A stretch of DNA of 64,000 nucleotides from Arthrobacter sp. GMC3 (GTDB taxonomy: Bacteria; Actinomycetota; Actinomycetes; Actinomycetales; Micrococcaceae). A model generated the notes under the pieces. It was given only the letters and a program-made list of their open reading frames with translations, ran no database searches and was not told where the DNA came from. A program made the translations under genes and the position numbers. Shown piece by piece: positions 37,669 to 46,564 of this stretch (the stretch's first letter is position 1; every line of letters starts with the position of its first letter). The stretch lies in NCBI RefSeq assembly GCF_002929305.1, contig NZ_PJIO01000006.1, positions 186,001-250,000 on the forward strand, given 5' to 3'.

Positions 37669-38001
37669 TTCACCTCATAGGATGACCGCCTGAAGCCCTG
37701 ACTCCCCCGCAGTAGGCACTGATCCGCCAAGTAGCCAAAGCGTAATTTCGCAGGGCACCAGGCGCATACGAGCCTGCCCAATGCGGGCCAAGCTACATGA
37801 GTTCAGGGCCAAGGCCGGTCGATCCAACCCACAGGGAATCCCATGGTGTTCCCCAGGCTCATTCCGTGCACAGGTTCAAATTGCTTGCCCAAGGTGAAAA
37901 TGCCCTGGGCAACTTCAGCCCCTGTCATTTTTCGTAGGCGACTTTACCCGGGGCACCATCACCGCGGTTGGCGTGGCCGCAACAACATCCGCCTCCGCGG
38001 T
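37669..38001. other. Interval between convergent genes
   Basis: This holds the 3' ends of the racemase and acyl-CoA synthetase genes and one short minus-strand reading frame (37803-37928). No clear terminator hairpin was seen. Confidence 0.35.
37803..37928 (-). pseudogene. Possible C-terminal gene fragment
   Basis: A 41-codon frame looks like protein (GIFTLGKQFEPVHGM, NTMGFPVGWIDRPWP) and ends in TGA, but it has no ribosome site. A related-looking frame upstream is shifted. It is not recognised, and is probably the tail of a gene lost by deletion. Confidence 0.3.
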
Positions 38002-39606
38002 CTAGCCAGCCCGCTCTGCCCGTAGTTCTCGTTTGAGCAGCTTGCCCGACTGGTTGCGGGGAAGTTCTGCGACGAAGTCAACGCGCTTGGGCGCCTTGTA
38101 GTCTGCGAGCCGGCTCTTGACGTGGGTCCGCACAGTCTCGGCGCTCAAGGACGCACCGTCCTTGAGGACAACAACGGCAGTGATGGCCTCGATCCAGCGA
38201 TCGTCGGCGATGCCAACCACGGCCACCTCCGCAACCTCGGGCAGTTCGTAAATGCAGTCCTCGATCTCCCGTGGCGCAACGTTCACTCCCCCGGTGTTGA
38301 TCACGTCTTTGATCCGGTCCACGACTTCGATGAAGCCCTCCGAGTCCTGGGTGACCTGATCGCCTGAGCGGAACCAGCCATCAATGAAGGCCTCGGCCGT
38401 TGCCTCAGGCTTGTTCCAGTACCCGGTAAGTAGCTGCGGAGAGCGGTACTGGATTTCCCCCGGCTCCCCGATTGCTGCGATCCTGCCGTCCGCGGTGACG
38501 ACGCGTGCTTCGACGAAGAAGACGGGACGGCCGCAAGAAGCCGGACGGGTTTCGTGTTCCTCGGGGCGAAGCACTGTGCACAGCGGGCCGAGCTCGGACT
38601 GGCCGAAGCAGTTGTAGAAGCCAATGTTGGGGTAGCGGGAGCGCAGGCGCGCCAGCACCGTGACGGGCATGATGGAGGCCCCGTACTGCGCCTTGGACAA
38701 GGAGGACAGGTCCCGTGTGGCCAGATCCGGATGATTGCTCAGCGGAACCCAGACCGTGGGTGCCAGGAAGAGTGAGCCGAGGTGTTCCTCTTCGACCAAG
38801 CCAAGGATCTTTCCGACGTCTGGGCGCGCGATCAACCGGATGGTGGCCCCGAGTGAAAGGTAGGGCAACATGAAGACATGCATGGCCGCCGAGTGGTACA
38901 GCGGCATGGCGATGAGCGGTCGGTCGTCGGCGGTGAAGTCCAGCGCGATGATGGAAGAGATGTACTCCGCGATCAATGCCGCGTGGGTCATCATCGCACC
39001 CTTAGGGGCCGAGGTTGTGCCAGAGGTATAGAGCAGCTGGAGGAGATCATGCTCCCCCACCGCAACTTCGGCCGTGCCTGTATCCAGGTCGTCACTCAGG
39101 GCGGTTTCCAAAAGTGATGCTTCGCTTGAGTCGTTTCCCGGATACATGGACCACACCTGTACGACGGCGGGTGCCCGGCCCGAAGAGCCCACCTCGCCAA
39201 CCAGCGGCAGCAGCTCGGGATCAGCCACCACCAGGCTCGCGCCCGAGTCGTTGAGCAGGTAGCTGAGCTCGTCTCCCTTCAGGGCGAAGTTCACGGGCAC
39301 GTGGACCAATCCGGTCTTGGCACACGCAAGGAACAGCAGGAGATAGGCATCGGAGTTCGCGCCGTAGGCAGCGATTCTGGCACCCTTCGAAAGCCCAAGG
39401 CCCATGAGCCGGCGTGCGACCCGATCAACACCCATCTCTAGCTGGTCATAGGTCCATCGCCGGTCTTCGAACAGCACGGCGTCCGTTGAACCGTTACGTG
39501 AGACAGTACGGCGCAAGAGCGCTCCGACCGTGTCGGCGCGGCCCACATTGGTCGAACCATCGATTGAAGCTTCGGACTTCGAAGGTGTTGCGTTCATGGT
39601 GTTCAT
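38002..39606 (-). CDS. Acyl-CoA synthetase (AMP-binding enzyme)
   Basis: This 534-residue ANL-superfamily ligase has the AMP-binding motif YTSGTTSAPKG near residue 190. FNCFGQSELGP-type sequence follows near 340, and GWFRSGDQV and the C-terminal hinge DRIKDVINTGGVNV come later. The catalytic Lys lies in NQSGKLLKREL. It activates a carboxylic acid through an acyl-adenylate to its CoA ester. The substrate is not evident. AAAGGA lies just before ATG 39606, slightly close; an in-frame ATG three codons later is an alternative. It stands alone, with only a gene fragment downstream. Confidence 0.88.
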   Translation of the reverse strand: MNTMNATPSKSEASIDGSTNVGRADTVGALLRRTVSRNGSTDAVLFEDRRWTYDQLEMGVDRVARRLMGLGLSKGARIAAYGANSDAYLLLFLACAKTGLVHVPVNFALKGDELSYLLNDSGASLVVADPELLPLVGEVGSSGRAPAVVQVWSMYPGNDSSEASLLETALSDDLDTGTAEVAVGEHDLLQLLYTSGTTSAPKGAMMTHAALIAEYISSIIALDFTADDRPLIAMPLYHSAAMHVFMLPYLSLGATIRLIARPDVGKILGLVEEEHLGSLFLAPTVWVPLSNHPDLATRDLSSLSKAQYGASIMPVTVLARLRSRYPNIGFYNCFGQSELGPLCTVLRPEEHETRPASCGRPVFFVEARVVTADGRIAAIGEPGEIQYRSPQLLTGYWNKPEATAEAFIDGWFRSGDQVTQDSEGFIEVVDRIKDVINTGGVNVAPREIEDCIYELPEVAEVAVVGIADDRWIEAITAVVVLKDGASLSAETVRTHVKSRLADYKAPKRVDFVAELPRNQSGKLLKRELRAERAG

Positions 39607-40129
39607 GTTCCTTTCGTCAATGCGATGGACCGCGGCATGGAATCTTCCGATCATGAGCCGCACAGTGTTCCTGAACAATCTGATACCTTCAACCTGCCAC
39701 AAACAACAGCCAAATCAACGCAACACTTGCTACGAACTTAGATCCAGCGGCTTCATGCCCGGGGTTGGCGAGCACCTCGCGCGGGTTTCCAGATTCGAGA
39801 ATGCGGCCGTCGTCCATCAACACGAGCGATGGGCTGAACTTCAGAAGTGACTGCCCGTTAGGGTTCCCCTTTGGAACATTACCGACGTGCACCTTCGACC
39901 CACCAAATCATGAATAAGCGATCTCCAATCACACCTATTTGCTGACCATTCTCCTCTGTAATCTCTTCAGAAGTAGCGTGAGCAAAGTCAGGGTGACAGG
40001 CAGGCTCACGGGCGAAAAGGTGCTGAATCTGTCAAGCAAGGTCCCCAAGGGGAACGCGTCGTAAGGTAACGCACCCGCCTGATAGTTCCGGGTCACCCGC
40101 CACTAGGTCGTAGGGCCGGTGTGGGGGCA
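39607..40129. other. Interval with an ABC ATPase remnant
   Basis: Apart from the remnant at 39737-39835, no gene is supported. The interval between 39893 and 40129 shows no recognised structure. Confidence 0.35.
39737..39835 (-). pseudogene. C-terminal scrap of an amino-acid ABC ATPase
   Basis: The short frame reads LVLMDDGRILESGNPREVLANPGHEAA in two stretches. This is the characteristic region after the H-loop of polar amino-acid transporter ATPases (GlnQ type). Walker motifs are absent and no permease is nearby, so only about 30 codons survive. Confidence 0.6.
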
Positions 40130-40825
40130 TCACCAGGTGAGGTCGTCATCGCCTAGTGAACAGAATCGCGGCGAGGTCGAATCGCCCGAGTCGACCAGCT
40201 CCCGTAGCTGCCGAGCTGCAAGCCTAGGATCCTTGGATGCATCCGGCTGGCCCATGCCTGTGGCCAGCTTCCCAGGGTGGACGGCCCACGCCCTGACCTG
40301 CCCCTGCAGGTCCTGAGCGAGAGAGACCGTCAGCATGTTCTGCGCCGCCTTGGAGATCTTGTAGGCGTAACTGGTTGAAAGATCAGAAAAATCTCCCCTT
40401 GCTTGGGCCGAAACGGAGCCAAGCCGCGAGGTCACGTTGATGATGAGCGGGTCCGGGGCTGCCAATAGGTTCGCCAGGAGCGCCTGCACCAGGCGCAGCG
40501 GCCCTCCTACATTGACTTCGACGGCGTCTGTCACGCTCTCCGGGGAAATGGAGCCTAGCCGTTGATGGTTTGCACCTTGGGCGGCATTATTGATCAGCAG
40601 GTCAACCGGACGCTCGCCAATGACGGCAAAGAGCTCGTTGAAGTCGTTGCCCCGGACGTCGTGCTCCACGGCCTCAACAACGCCAGACCCGCTCCAAACC
40701 TGAAGTCCGACTTGCGCCCGACTGACCGCAATGACGTTCCAGCCAGAGGCTGAGAACTCATCAACAAGAGCCTTCCCCCAGCCTCGACTCGCACCCGTGA
40801 CCACAGCCAGTCTCTTCATACTCAT
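40130..40825 (-). CDS. Short-chain dehydrogenase/reductase
   Basis: The 231-residue classical SDR has the nucleotide-binding TGASRGWG at residues 10-17 and a NNAAQG segment near residue 80. The catalytic Ser is in NVTSRLGS, and the Tyr-Lys pair is in YAYKISK. The glycine motif suggests NAD(P) as cofactor. The substrate is unknown. The ribosome site is weak; MSMKRL offers two possible ATG starts two codons apart. It stands alone. Confidence 0.85.
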   Translation of the reverse strand: MSMKRLAVVTGASRGWGKALVDEFSASGWNVIAVSRAQVGLQVWSGSGVVEAVEHDVRGNDFNELFAVIGERPVDLLINNAAQGANHQRLGSISPESVTDAVEVNVGGPLRLVQALLANLLAAPDPLIINVTSRLGSVSAQARGDFSDLSTSYAYKISKAAQNMLTVSLAQDLQGQVRAWAVHPGKLATGMGQPDASKDPRLAARQLRELVDSGDSTSPRFCSLGDDDLTW

Positions 40826-40956
40826 GAGGCTAATCGTCCACGTTGAATTTAGACGAATCGCCTCCCGCAGAGCGTTCCCCTGCGAACTCTGATTCGTGGC
40901 GCCGGCCCCTCTGCCAAGCTCGGGTTAACACATCCACGGAAGTGCAAGTGAACTGA

Positions 40957-41196
40957 CTAGTCTCGATTCTTCTTTTTCGCGAAGAAGCCCGCGCCAATCA
41001 ATCCGATTGTCACGATGACGCCGATCATGATGAAAGTGGAACTTTCTATTTCGTCACCCCATGGTCCTCGGTCTAGTTGAACTACAGCCTTTCGTAGGGT
41101 GCCCGACCCAAAGTGAAGCCCCACTGTCCAGCAGGAGCTTCCGCTGCGGGATGGGGAGGGCGGTGCTGCCGGGTTCTGAAATTCCGAGCAGAGCAC
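40957..41196 (-). CDS. Small membrane protein, uncertain
   Basis: The frame's last 30 residues form one hydrophobic helix (IMIGVIVTIGLIGAGFF) ending in AKKKNRD, a plausible single-pass membrane anchor. The first 45 residues look less protein-like, so the real gene may start later. No family was recognised and the ribosome site is unclear. Confidence 0.3.
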   Translation of the reverse strand: MLCSEFQNPAAPPSPSRSGSSCWTVGLHFGSGTLRKAVVQLDRGPWGDEIESSTFIMIGVIVTIGLIGAGFFAKKKNRD

Positions 41197-41266
41197 ACGT
41201 GAAGATTCAGACGGGTGAAGACGACGTCTAACATTTGTGGACTTAGCTTCGGGAAATGACAGGCGC

Positions 41267-41911
41267 TCATTGGCGCGGTTTGACGCGTTTGTGGTCAGGA
41301 AAGAACCCGTGCGCTAGGCCCCAGAGGATGGCGTTGGAGCGATCAGTTACCCCGATGCGGCGATAGCAGCTCCGGATGAATGTTTTGACGGTGTTGATGG
41401 ATAACCGGGCCCTGTCGGCGATCTCGGCATTAGTTAAACCTTGAGTAATCAATGCGAGGATCTCTGCCTCCCGCTGAGTGAGGCCTTCTTCACGGCCGGG
41501 CCAATCGCCGAGGCTGGATTGCGCTTGGCTGCTGGATCCTTGGAAGACCTCTCCTTCTCCCCGGTGGATTTCGTGGAGCGCAGCGACCAGTCGGGCTGCG
41601 GGCAACCCTTTTGAAAGATATCCGCTGGCCCCGTTGGCCAGTGCCGCCTTGACCCGCATTTCATCGAGGTCCCAGGAATAGACAACTACCTTGCCGGCCA
41701 GTGGATTGTTTGCCAGTTCGTGTACATCTGTGCCGTCTCCTGGGGTCGCGGCAAAAGTATCGTAGAGCGTGATATGGACTGGTGTATCCACATCACGATT
41801 GAGGTCGATTTCGACAACTTCCAGAGTGTCCCCGTAGGACCGAAGCATCATCTCTAGCCCTCGAAGCACGATTTCATAGTCATCCACCAAGGCGATGCGA
41901 AGGCTTTCCAT
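41267..41911 (-). CDS. Orphan LuxR/NarL-type response regulator
   Basis: The 214-residue regulator has an N-terminal receiver with acidic DD near residue 10, a likely phosphoacceptor Asp in TLYDTFA and the conserved Lys in YLSKG. A C-terminal LuxR helix-turn-helix follows (LTQREAEILALITQGLTNAEIA, then INTVKTFIRSCYRRIGV). No histidine kinase is adjacent. ATG 41911 has a GGGGGA element just before it. It is divergent from two small genes and a sigma factor, with a palindrome between, so it probably controls that cluster. Confidence 0.88.
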   Translation of the reverse strand: MESLRIALVDDYEIVLRGLEMMLRSYGDTLEVVEIDLNRDVDTPVHITLYDTFAATPGDGTDVHELANNPLAGKVVVYSWDLDEMRVKAALANGASGYLSKGLPAARLVAALHEIHRGEGEVFQGSSSQAQSSLGDWPGREEGLTQREAEILALITQGLTNAEIADRARLSINTVKTFIRSCYRRIGVTDRSNAILWGLAHGFFPDHKRVKPRQ

Positions 41912-41946
41912 TCCCCCACTGTAAGGCACTTCTGGGTAGACAAGTC

Positions 41947-41960
41947 CACCCCTAGGGGTG
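41947..41960. promoter_or_regulatory. Perfect palindrome between regulator and sigma cluster
   Basis: CACCCCTAGGGGTG is a 14-bp perfect palindrome in the 85-bp divergent promoter region. A further ACCCC half-site follows at about 41970. It is a good candidate operator for the response regulator. Confidence 0.55.
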
Positions 41961-41996
41961 AAGAAGTTAACCCCTTTCGAGAAATAGGCTTCGGGA

Positions 41997-42269
41997 ATGG
42001 AACCAACCCAACCCATCAACAGACCCACGCCTGAGGACGACGATCTCGGCCAGGCGACTGTTCGAGAACTTATTGTGAAACTGGCCATGGCCGAGGACGC
42101 ACTTAGAAGTACCTCCAACCCCAGACGGATCGCAGTCCTTGTTCGGCGCGAGCAGGCCATTGTGACGGCGTTGCACCGGAATGGACTTGCACTCATCGGC
42201 CCGGGCAATTCACAATCATCTGGGCCGTCGATAGCCAGGAACTCCATTGAAGACATGGTGGCCAAATAG
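41997..42269 (+). CDS. Small hypothetical protein upstream of sigma factor
   Basis: The 90-residue soluble, charged protein has a helical central part (ATVRELIVKLAMAEDALR, then RIAVLVRREQAIVTAL). No family was recognised. The ribosome site is weak. Its TAG stop shares a base with the next gene's GTG start, so the two are translationally coupled, and both precede a sigma factor. A role in modulating that sigma factor is possible but unproven. Confidence 0.6.
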   Translation: MEPTQPINRPTPEDDDLGQATVRELIVKLAMAEDALRSTSNPRRIAVLVRREQAIVTALHRNGLALIGPGNSQSSGPSIARNSIEDMVAK

Positions 42270-42574
42270 TGTCGACGACGACCACACAACCGGCCACTCC
42301 GTTTCAGGCCCAGGCCACTCTTGCCCGATCATTGACTGTTTTGCAGGCGGCGGCCGCGAAGGTGGTGGTCAGCGATGCCGGCGTCGAGATCCACGGATAC
42401 GTGATTACCCGCAGGGGGAACCACTTCCGCGTCGTGTGGGCTGTAGCGTCCGGTCGTCACCGTCAGCGCACGTTCACTGCCGAGACGGTTTTCCAGCCAG
42501 GCAACGACCGCCGCTGGAGCGGGTACCCCATCCCTGATGAGCATCTCGCCGCACTTTGTCGGGCAACCCGCTGA
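42269..42574 (+). CDS. Small hypothetical protein, coupled to sigma factor gene
   Basis: The 101-residue protein, GTG start, overlaps the previous stop by one base. It has an Ala-rich helix (LARSLTVLQAAAAKVVV) followed by a beta-rich part (EIHGYVITRRGNHFRVVW) and no signal or membrane segment. It is not recognised. It ends 23 bp before the sigma-factor ATG, so the three genes probably form one operon. Confidence 0.6.
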   Translation: MSTTTTQPATPFQAQATLARSLTVLQAAAAKVVVSDAGVEIHGYVITRRGNHFRVVWAVASGRHRQRTFTAETVFQPGNDRRWSGYPIPDEHLAALCRATR

Positions 42575-42597
42575 CCGCGGCGGAAGGGCACGACCAC

Positions 42598-43431
42598 ATG
42601 TACACCAGAACTTCTCCACTGTTCCATGACTCGGCAACCGGCAATGCGTTGCAGGAGACAAACTCCCGAGCAGTCGCACCTGGGACTTCTTCCACTGGCA
42701 TTCCGCTCCCACCAGGACCAGCAGGACTAGGTGCCGAGTTGAGCGCTGACCAGTTGGTGCTTGAGTTCATGGGGCTTGCCGATGCTCTCTCGCGCCGGTA
42801 TCGTGCCCCGGCGTGTGAGGCCGAAGATCTCCAACAGGTTGCCAGGCTCGGACTCGTGAAGGCTGCCAGAAGGTACCGCGAGGCAGGGAATCATGGGTTC
42901 ATTGCCTTTGCAGTGCCGACTATCACCGGGGAACTTAAACGACATCTTAGGGATCATTGCTGGGTGGTACGGCCACCGAGGCCCGTCCAGGAGGCCAGAC
43001 TCAGGATCAGGCATGTACGACCCGAGCTGACACAGTGCCTAGGGCGTGACCCCTCAACAGCCGAGTTGAGCTCAGCCTCCGGCATATCAGTGATGGATAC
43101 GACACTTGCCTTGCTTGCAGAGATGTCCATGGTCACCCAGCAGATTCAGCAAAATGACACGGAAGCGAGCTACGAAGGCCGGGGGCTCGACGTCATTCTG
43201 GCGGTGGACGATCCCGGTTTTGAACGAATTAACCAAGAGCTAACCGTGGAAGCAGTGCTGTGGGACGCGAGCGTAGAAGACAAGCGGCTGCTTCATCTGC
43301 GCTTTGTCCTTGAGCTGTCACAGGGGCAGATCGCCCAAGAATTCGGCGTTAGCCAGATGCAGATTTCCCGTCAGCTCAAGCAGTTACTCGACCGTCTCGG
43401 GCGCCGCCTGACCGAACCCGCGAAACAGTAG
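42598..43431 (+). CDS. SigB/SigF/SigG-type RNA polymerase sigma factor
   Basis: The 277-residue alternative sigma factor of the SigB/F/G group has region 2 with EAEDLQQVARLGLVKAARRY and GFIAFAVPTITGELKRHLRD, a helical region 3 (RDPSTAELSSASGIS), and region 4 with LELSQGQIAQEFGVSQMQISRQL. It directs polymerase to stress promoters. ATG 42598 with GAAGGG 9 bases upstream is preferred; an upstream TTG is possible. No anti-sigma factor is adjacent. General-stress genes (GlsB, CsbD) lie just downstream on the other strand, fitting a stress regulon. Confidence 0.9.
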   Translation: MYTRTSPLFHDSATGNALQETNSRAVAPGTSSTGIPLPPGPAGLGAELSADQLVLEFMGLADALSRRYRAPACEAEDLQQVARLGLVKAARRYREAGNHGFIAFAVPTITGELKRHLRDHCWVVRPPRPVQEARLRIRHVRPELTQCLGRDPSTAELSSASGISVMDTTLALLAEMSMVTQQIQQNDTEASYEGRGLDVILAVDDPGFERINQELTVEAVLWDASVEDKRLLHLRFVLELSQGQIAQEFGVSQMQISRQLKQLLDRLGRRLTEPAKQ

Positions 43432-43458
43432 CCCACAGAGCCGGATACAACATGAAAC

Positions 43459-43500
43459 GAGTCCGTCTCGCGTCCTCGGCAGGGGACGCGAGACGGACTC
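43459..43500. terminator. Very strong hairpin after the sigma factor gene
   Basis: A 17-bp perfect stem (GAGTCCGTCTCGCGTCC and its complement) with an 8-base loop lies between the convergent sigma-factor and GlsB genes. No T-run follows. It can serve as a bidirectional terminator or RNA-stabilising end. Confidence 0.75.
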
Positions 43501-43607
43501 TCACCCACAGTCCGAATAGTAAGAGGCCCGGACGAAAATTCAAGGCGCGATGGCCCCTCACCATGTCTTCGGGCCGGATGAACGGGACCGGGGTCCTTAG
43601 GCCATTT

Positions 43608-43868
43608 TTAGGCGCGGCGGCGCACAGCAGCACCATAAGCGCCCAAGACGATGAGTGAACCCACGATGGCGACTAGCCACGTTTGCAGGCTCCAGAAGTT
43701 CTCAAGCCCAACGCCGAAGATCGCCCCACCGATCCATCCGCCAAGCAAGGCACCCACGACTCCCAAGAGCATGGTGATAAGGATGCCGCCTCGTTGACGT
43801 CCTGGCAGGATCGCTTTCGCGATCGCACCAACAATGAGTCCCAATATCAGGAACGCAATAAAACTCAT
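43608..43868 (-). CDS. GlsB/YeaQ/YmgE-family stress membrane protein
   Basis: The 86-residue protein is almost entirely hydrophobic, with three membrane segments and the family pattern FLILGLIVGAIAKAILPG, then LGVVGALLGGWIGG. The family (transglycosylase-associated protein) is linked to general stress and acid response, with no known enzymatic activity. An AAGGAG site precedes the ATG. It lies downstream of a CsbD gene on the same strand. Confidence 0.92.
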   Translation of the reverse strand: MSFIAFLILGLIVGAIAKAILPGRQRGGILITMLLGVVGALLGGWIGGAIFGVGLENFWSLQTWLVAIVGSLIVLGAYGAAVRRRA

Positions 43869-43950
43869 GACCTAACTCCTTCTAAATTCGACTTCTCAAG
43901 TCGAGTGAGAACGCACCCCGTATGGGCACGCCCAGGTGTCCCCGCTGGGA

Positions 43951-44136
43951 TCAGTGGCCAGTGACATCCTTGGCAGCATCCTTGACGTGCTCGCCCGCCT
44001 GCTTAATGCCGGCCTTGGCCTGGTCCGCTTTGCCCTCGGCCTCAAGTCGCTGATCATCCGTGGCAGCACCGAGGTGCTCTTTGGCCTTGCCCTTGAGTTC
44101 CTCGGCCTTGTTTCCGATCTTGTCTCCGATACCCAT
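43951..44136 (-). CDS. CsbD-family general stress protein
   Basis: The 61-residue, highly charged helical protein has the CsbD pattern GDKIGNKAEELKGKAKEHLG and repeated Lys/Ala/Glu runs. CsbD of Bacillus is a SigB-dependent stress protein of unknown mechanism. AAAGGAG lies 6 bases before the ATG. Its nearness to the SigB/F-type sigma factor and a GTTT/GGGAA promoter-like pair upstream fit that regulation. Confidence 0.93.
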   Translation of the reverse strand: MGIGDKIGNKAEELKGKAKEHLGAATDDQRLEAEGKADQAKAGIKQAGEHVKDAAKDVTGH

Positions 44137-44630
44137 TGCCTACTCCTTTTCCTCGTGGGGACAGAAGAGGAACTAGCACGCCCCTCATCTCTGTCCGATG
44201 CCCGGCAGTGCGACACAGTGCCGCAAGCCTCACCCACTACACTTCCCACAAAGCGTTAAACCCAAACAAATCAACCTGCGGGGGCCAGCATCCAAGAACA
44301 TCTAGGACACGACGATAGACAGTGCACCAACCTGGGAATGGCCATCGATCTCAGCGTAAGAATCGCAACCAAGCCGGCTTCACGAATGAAGAAATAGGGA
44401 ACCCAATCCATTTGGAAATGCCCCCAGCTACATCCATTGGCGCCATTCTGGGATCCGGCGAATTGTCCCGCAGAGCGCCGTTCCCCTCCGGGCAGCACTG
44501 ATCTCGCAGCGACTGGTGAGCTGGGTGGTTCCACGTCCTGGAGTCGGACCGTCTTCCGGGCGGAGGTCTGGACGCGGGATGAGTGCGCGGTCTTCGATCG
44601 GTTCGTGAAGCGAAGGCCTAAGCTGTACGG
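44137..44630. other. Interval between divergent stress and acetyltransferase genes
   Basis: This holds the CsbD upstream region, including the promoter-like pair at 44242-44267, and the upstream region of the acetyltransferase gene. No additional gene was supported. Confidence 0.4.
44242..44267 (-). promoter_or_regulatory. SigB/F-like promoter before CsbD gene
   Basis: On the minus strand GTTT is followed, after 16 bases, by GGGAAG, close to the GTTT-N14-16-GGGTAT pattern of SigB/SigF promoters. It lies about 110 bp before the CsbD start. Confidence 0.4.
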
Positions 44631-45161
44631 ATGAGCTGCGAGACACAGACACGGCGCCTGCATCTGCGGGCCATAAGAATCGGAGACGGCGAACTGCTTT
44701 TCCCTATTTTTAGCGACCATCGATTGTGGTGGTATGAACCGTCGAGTCGCCACATCAACCTTCGCCAGACAGACACCTACGTCGAGCGGGCGGCTGGGCG
44801 TTGGAACAGTGACGGTTTCAGCTACTGGATCGCGTTCCTTGTCGAGGATCCTTCCGTTGTCGTCGGAAGCGGGGGCGTCCAGCGGCATCGAAGCGGTAGC
44901 TGGAATCTCAACTACCGCATCGAACATTCGTTGCAGCGCCAGGGTTACGCGACCGAACTCGCGATGGCCGGTATTGCAGCAGCTCACTCCGTCGATCCAA
45001 CGTCGCCGGTCATCGCGTGGATCGACCCGCTCAACGCCCCGTCCCGGGCGACTGCCCTCAAAGCGGGCCTGTTTTTCGCCGGCATGAGGGTCGACAGCAG
45101 TGATGGGCGTAAACGTGCGGCTTATGTCGACCGAAAGCTACCGGATGCGTCGGCGGACTAG
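44631..45161 (+). CDS. GNAT-family acetyltransferase (RimJ/RimL-like)
   Basis: The 176-residue protein has an N-terminal TRRLHLRAIRIGD strand and a central VGSGGVQRHRSGSWNLNYRI. The acetyl-CoA-binding region is HSLQRQGYATELAMAGI, and the ending is PSRATALKAGLFF. It would transfer acetyl groups to a protein N-terminus or small amine; the target is not evident. The Shine-Dalgarno site is weak. It stands alone, followed by a hairpin. Confidence 0.8.
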   Translation: MSCETQTRRLHLRAIRIGDGELLFPIFSDHRLWWYEPSSRHINLRQTDTYVERAAGRWNSDGFSYWIAFLVEDPSVVVGSGGVQRHRSGSWNLNYRIEHSLQRQGYATELAMAGIAAAHSVDPTSPVIAWIDPLNAPSRATALKAGLFFAGMRVDSSDGRKRAAYVDRKLPDASAD

Positions 45162-45176
45162 CTGATTGATTTCAGG

Positions 45177-45203
45177 CGCTTCCCTATTTCGGCACGGGAA
45201 GCG
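45177..45203. terminator. Hairpin between convergent genes
   Basis: CGCTTCCC and GGGAAGCG form an 8-bp stem with an 11-base loop, 15 bp after the acetyltransferase stop and before the end of the small membrane gene on the other strand. Confidence 0.6.
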
Positions 45204-45255
45204 TTAGTGGAGGCCTGAAGGTGACGCACTTGGTTGGGCGGCCCCAAAGTTGTCG

Positions 45256-45444
45256 CTACGGCCCGTAGCGACCTTTGCCACGATCAATATCGCGCCGAGC
45301 ATCGCGGATAGCCTTCGCTACCTCAGGATTCTGGGCTTCCATGTCATTAGCGGTCTTGTCAAAGCTTCGGAACGACCGAAACACCACCGGCAAAAGGCAA
45401 AGTATGCAGATACCCGCAATGATCAAAATCGACGCGATATCCAT
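45256..45444 (-). CDS. Small single-pass membrane protein
   Basis: The 62-residue protein has one N-terminal membrane helix (SILIIAGICILCLLPVVF) followed by a charged helical tail rich in Asp, Arg and Lys (VAKAIRDARRDIDRG). ATG 45444 is chosen because a GGGGGAAG element lies 7 bases upstream, and the helix then starts at once; the frame is open 15 codons further. Family not recognised. Confidence 0.55.
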   Translation of the reverse strand: MDIASILIIAGICILCLLPVVFRSFRSFDKTANDMEAQNPEVAKAIRDARRDIDRGKGRYGP

Positions 45445-45808
45445 AGATACGCTTCCCCCTCTATTGGCAAGAACAACAGGACCCGTCATGACGCTGTCCC
45501 GTCTGTCCTACATACGAGGCTATCGTGCTTGAGTTCTCTCCTTCACGGAGAAGCTTTCGATTCGCCGGTGCGAGCCCAGAGCCGCGTGCATCGATATCCA
45601 TCGCACCGTTGAATTCTGCATCGTTTGAGAAGTAGTCTGTCGAGCCCAACTTCCGACAGCCTCTTCTGGACCTGGCAAAGTCAGCGACGGCGCCCGTAAG
45701 CGGTTCCACCCATGAGACGCCCCCTCCTTGCAAGACGTGGCACGCCCAAGACACTCCGTGTTTCTGGCAAGCGCAGTTTTGGAGAACCACTTTGGAAGAA
45801 TCAGCAAT
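45445..45808. other. Interval without a supported gene
   Basis: This is the divergent upstream region of the small membrane gene and of the methyltransferase gene. No recognised RNA, repeat or operator was found. Confidence 0.35.
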
Positions 45809-46564
45809 ATGGACGCTTCAAATTTCTACACCGGCATTGTGGCGGAGCTCTATGAGCCGCTGAAGTCCACGAGTCAAGCGTGGGAGCCCTACGCGGAGTT
45901 CATCGCGCGGTCGGGTGAACCTGCGCTTGAGCTTGGTTGTGGCGACGGGGAACCCATCCTTGACTTGCTCCGGAATGGATTCGACGTTGACGGCATCGAT
46001 TCTTCCCAAGACATGCTCGCGCGGTGCTCCCAGAAAGCGGCCGAGGCGGATATCAAAGTTGCCCTCTTCGCTCAGCGGATGGAGGAACTTGATCTACCTC
46101 GTAGGTACCGTTCAGTTTTTCTTGCTGGGCCCACGTTCACGCTACTTCCAGACGATGAGACGGCACTGCGGGCCCTGAAAGGTATCCGGCGCCACCTCGC
46201 TGATGGTGGATCCGCCCTCGTCCCGTTGTTTATCCCTGCACCTACTGAGCCTCATCAAATTGGCAGGGTTAGTGAAGTGGTCTCCGAGGATGGCGCCGTC
46301 CTGCGTTGTTCTGTCGTCTCCGCGGATCACGATGAAGAAGCCCGGATTCAGCGAAGTGTCCTTCGATACGAGAAGCACGCCAACGGCGCCAGCTTGGTCG
46401 AGGACAGGACCTGGCTACTGCACTGGTACACACAGTCAGGATTCCGGAAGCTCGCCGAGGCCGGGGGACTGATCGTTGCCGCCGTCCAGGACAAAGATGG
46501 CCAGGCAATACCCCCCGGATCGGGCGCGACGGAGTTCAAATTCATTCTGCAACCCGCTCTCTGA
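45809..46564 (+). CDS. Class I SAM-dependent methyltransferase
   Basis: The 251-residue protein has the SAM-binding motif I ALELGCGDGEP near residue 40, an acidic end of strand 2 (VDGIDSSQDML) and LADGGSALVPLFIP for the later strands. It transfers a methyl group from S-adenosylmethionine; the acceptor is unknown. ATG 45809 with GGAAG upstream is chosen over a longer frame lacking protein-like sequence. It stands alone. Confidence 0.82.
   Translation: MDASNFYTGIVAELYEPLKSTSQAWEPYAEFIARSGEPALELGCGDGEPILDLLRNGFDVDGIDSSQDMLARCSQKAAEADIKVALFAQRMEELDLPRRYRSVFLAGPTFTLLPDDETALRALKGIRRHLADGGSALVPLFIPAPTEPHQIGRVSEVVSEDGAVLRCSVVSADHDEEARIQRSVLRYEKHANGASLVEDRTWLLHWYTQSGFRKLAEAGGLIVAAVQDKDGQAIPPGSGATEFKFILQPAL

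Noticed and set aside
44271..44987. A 238-codon minus-strand frame overlapping the acetyltransferase
   Set aside because: It has no family features, whereas the plus-strand frame carries an acetyl-CoA-binding GNAT motif.
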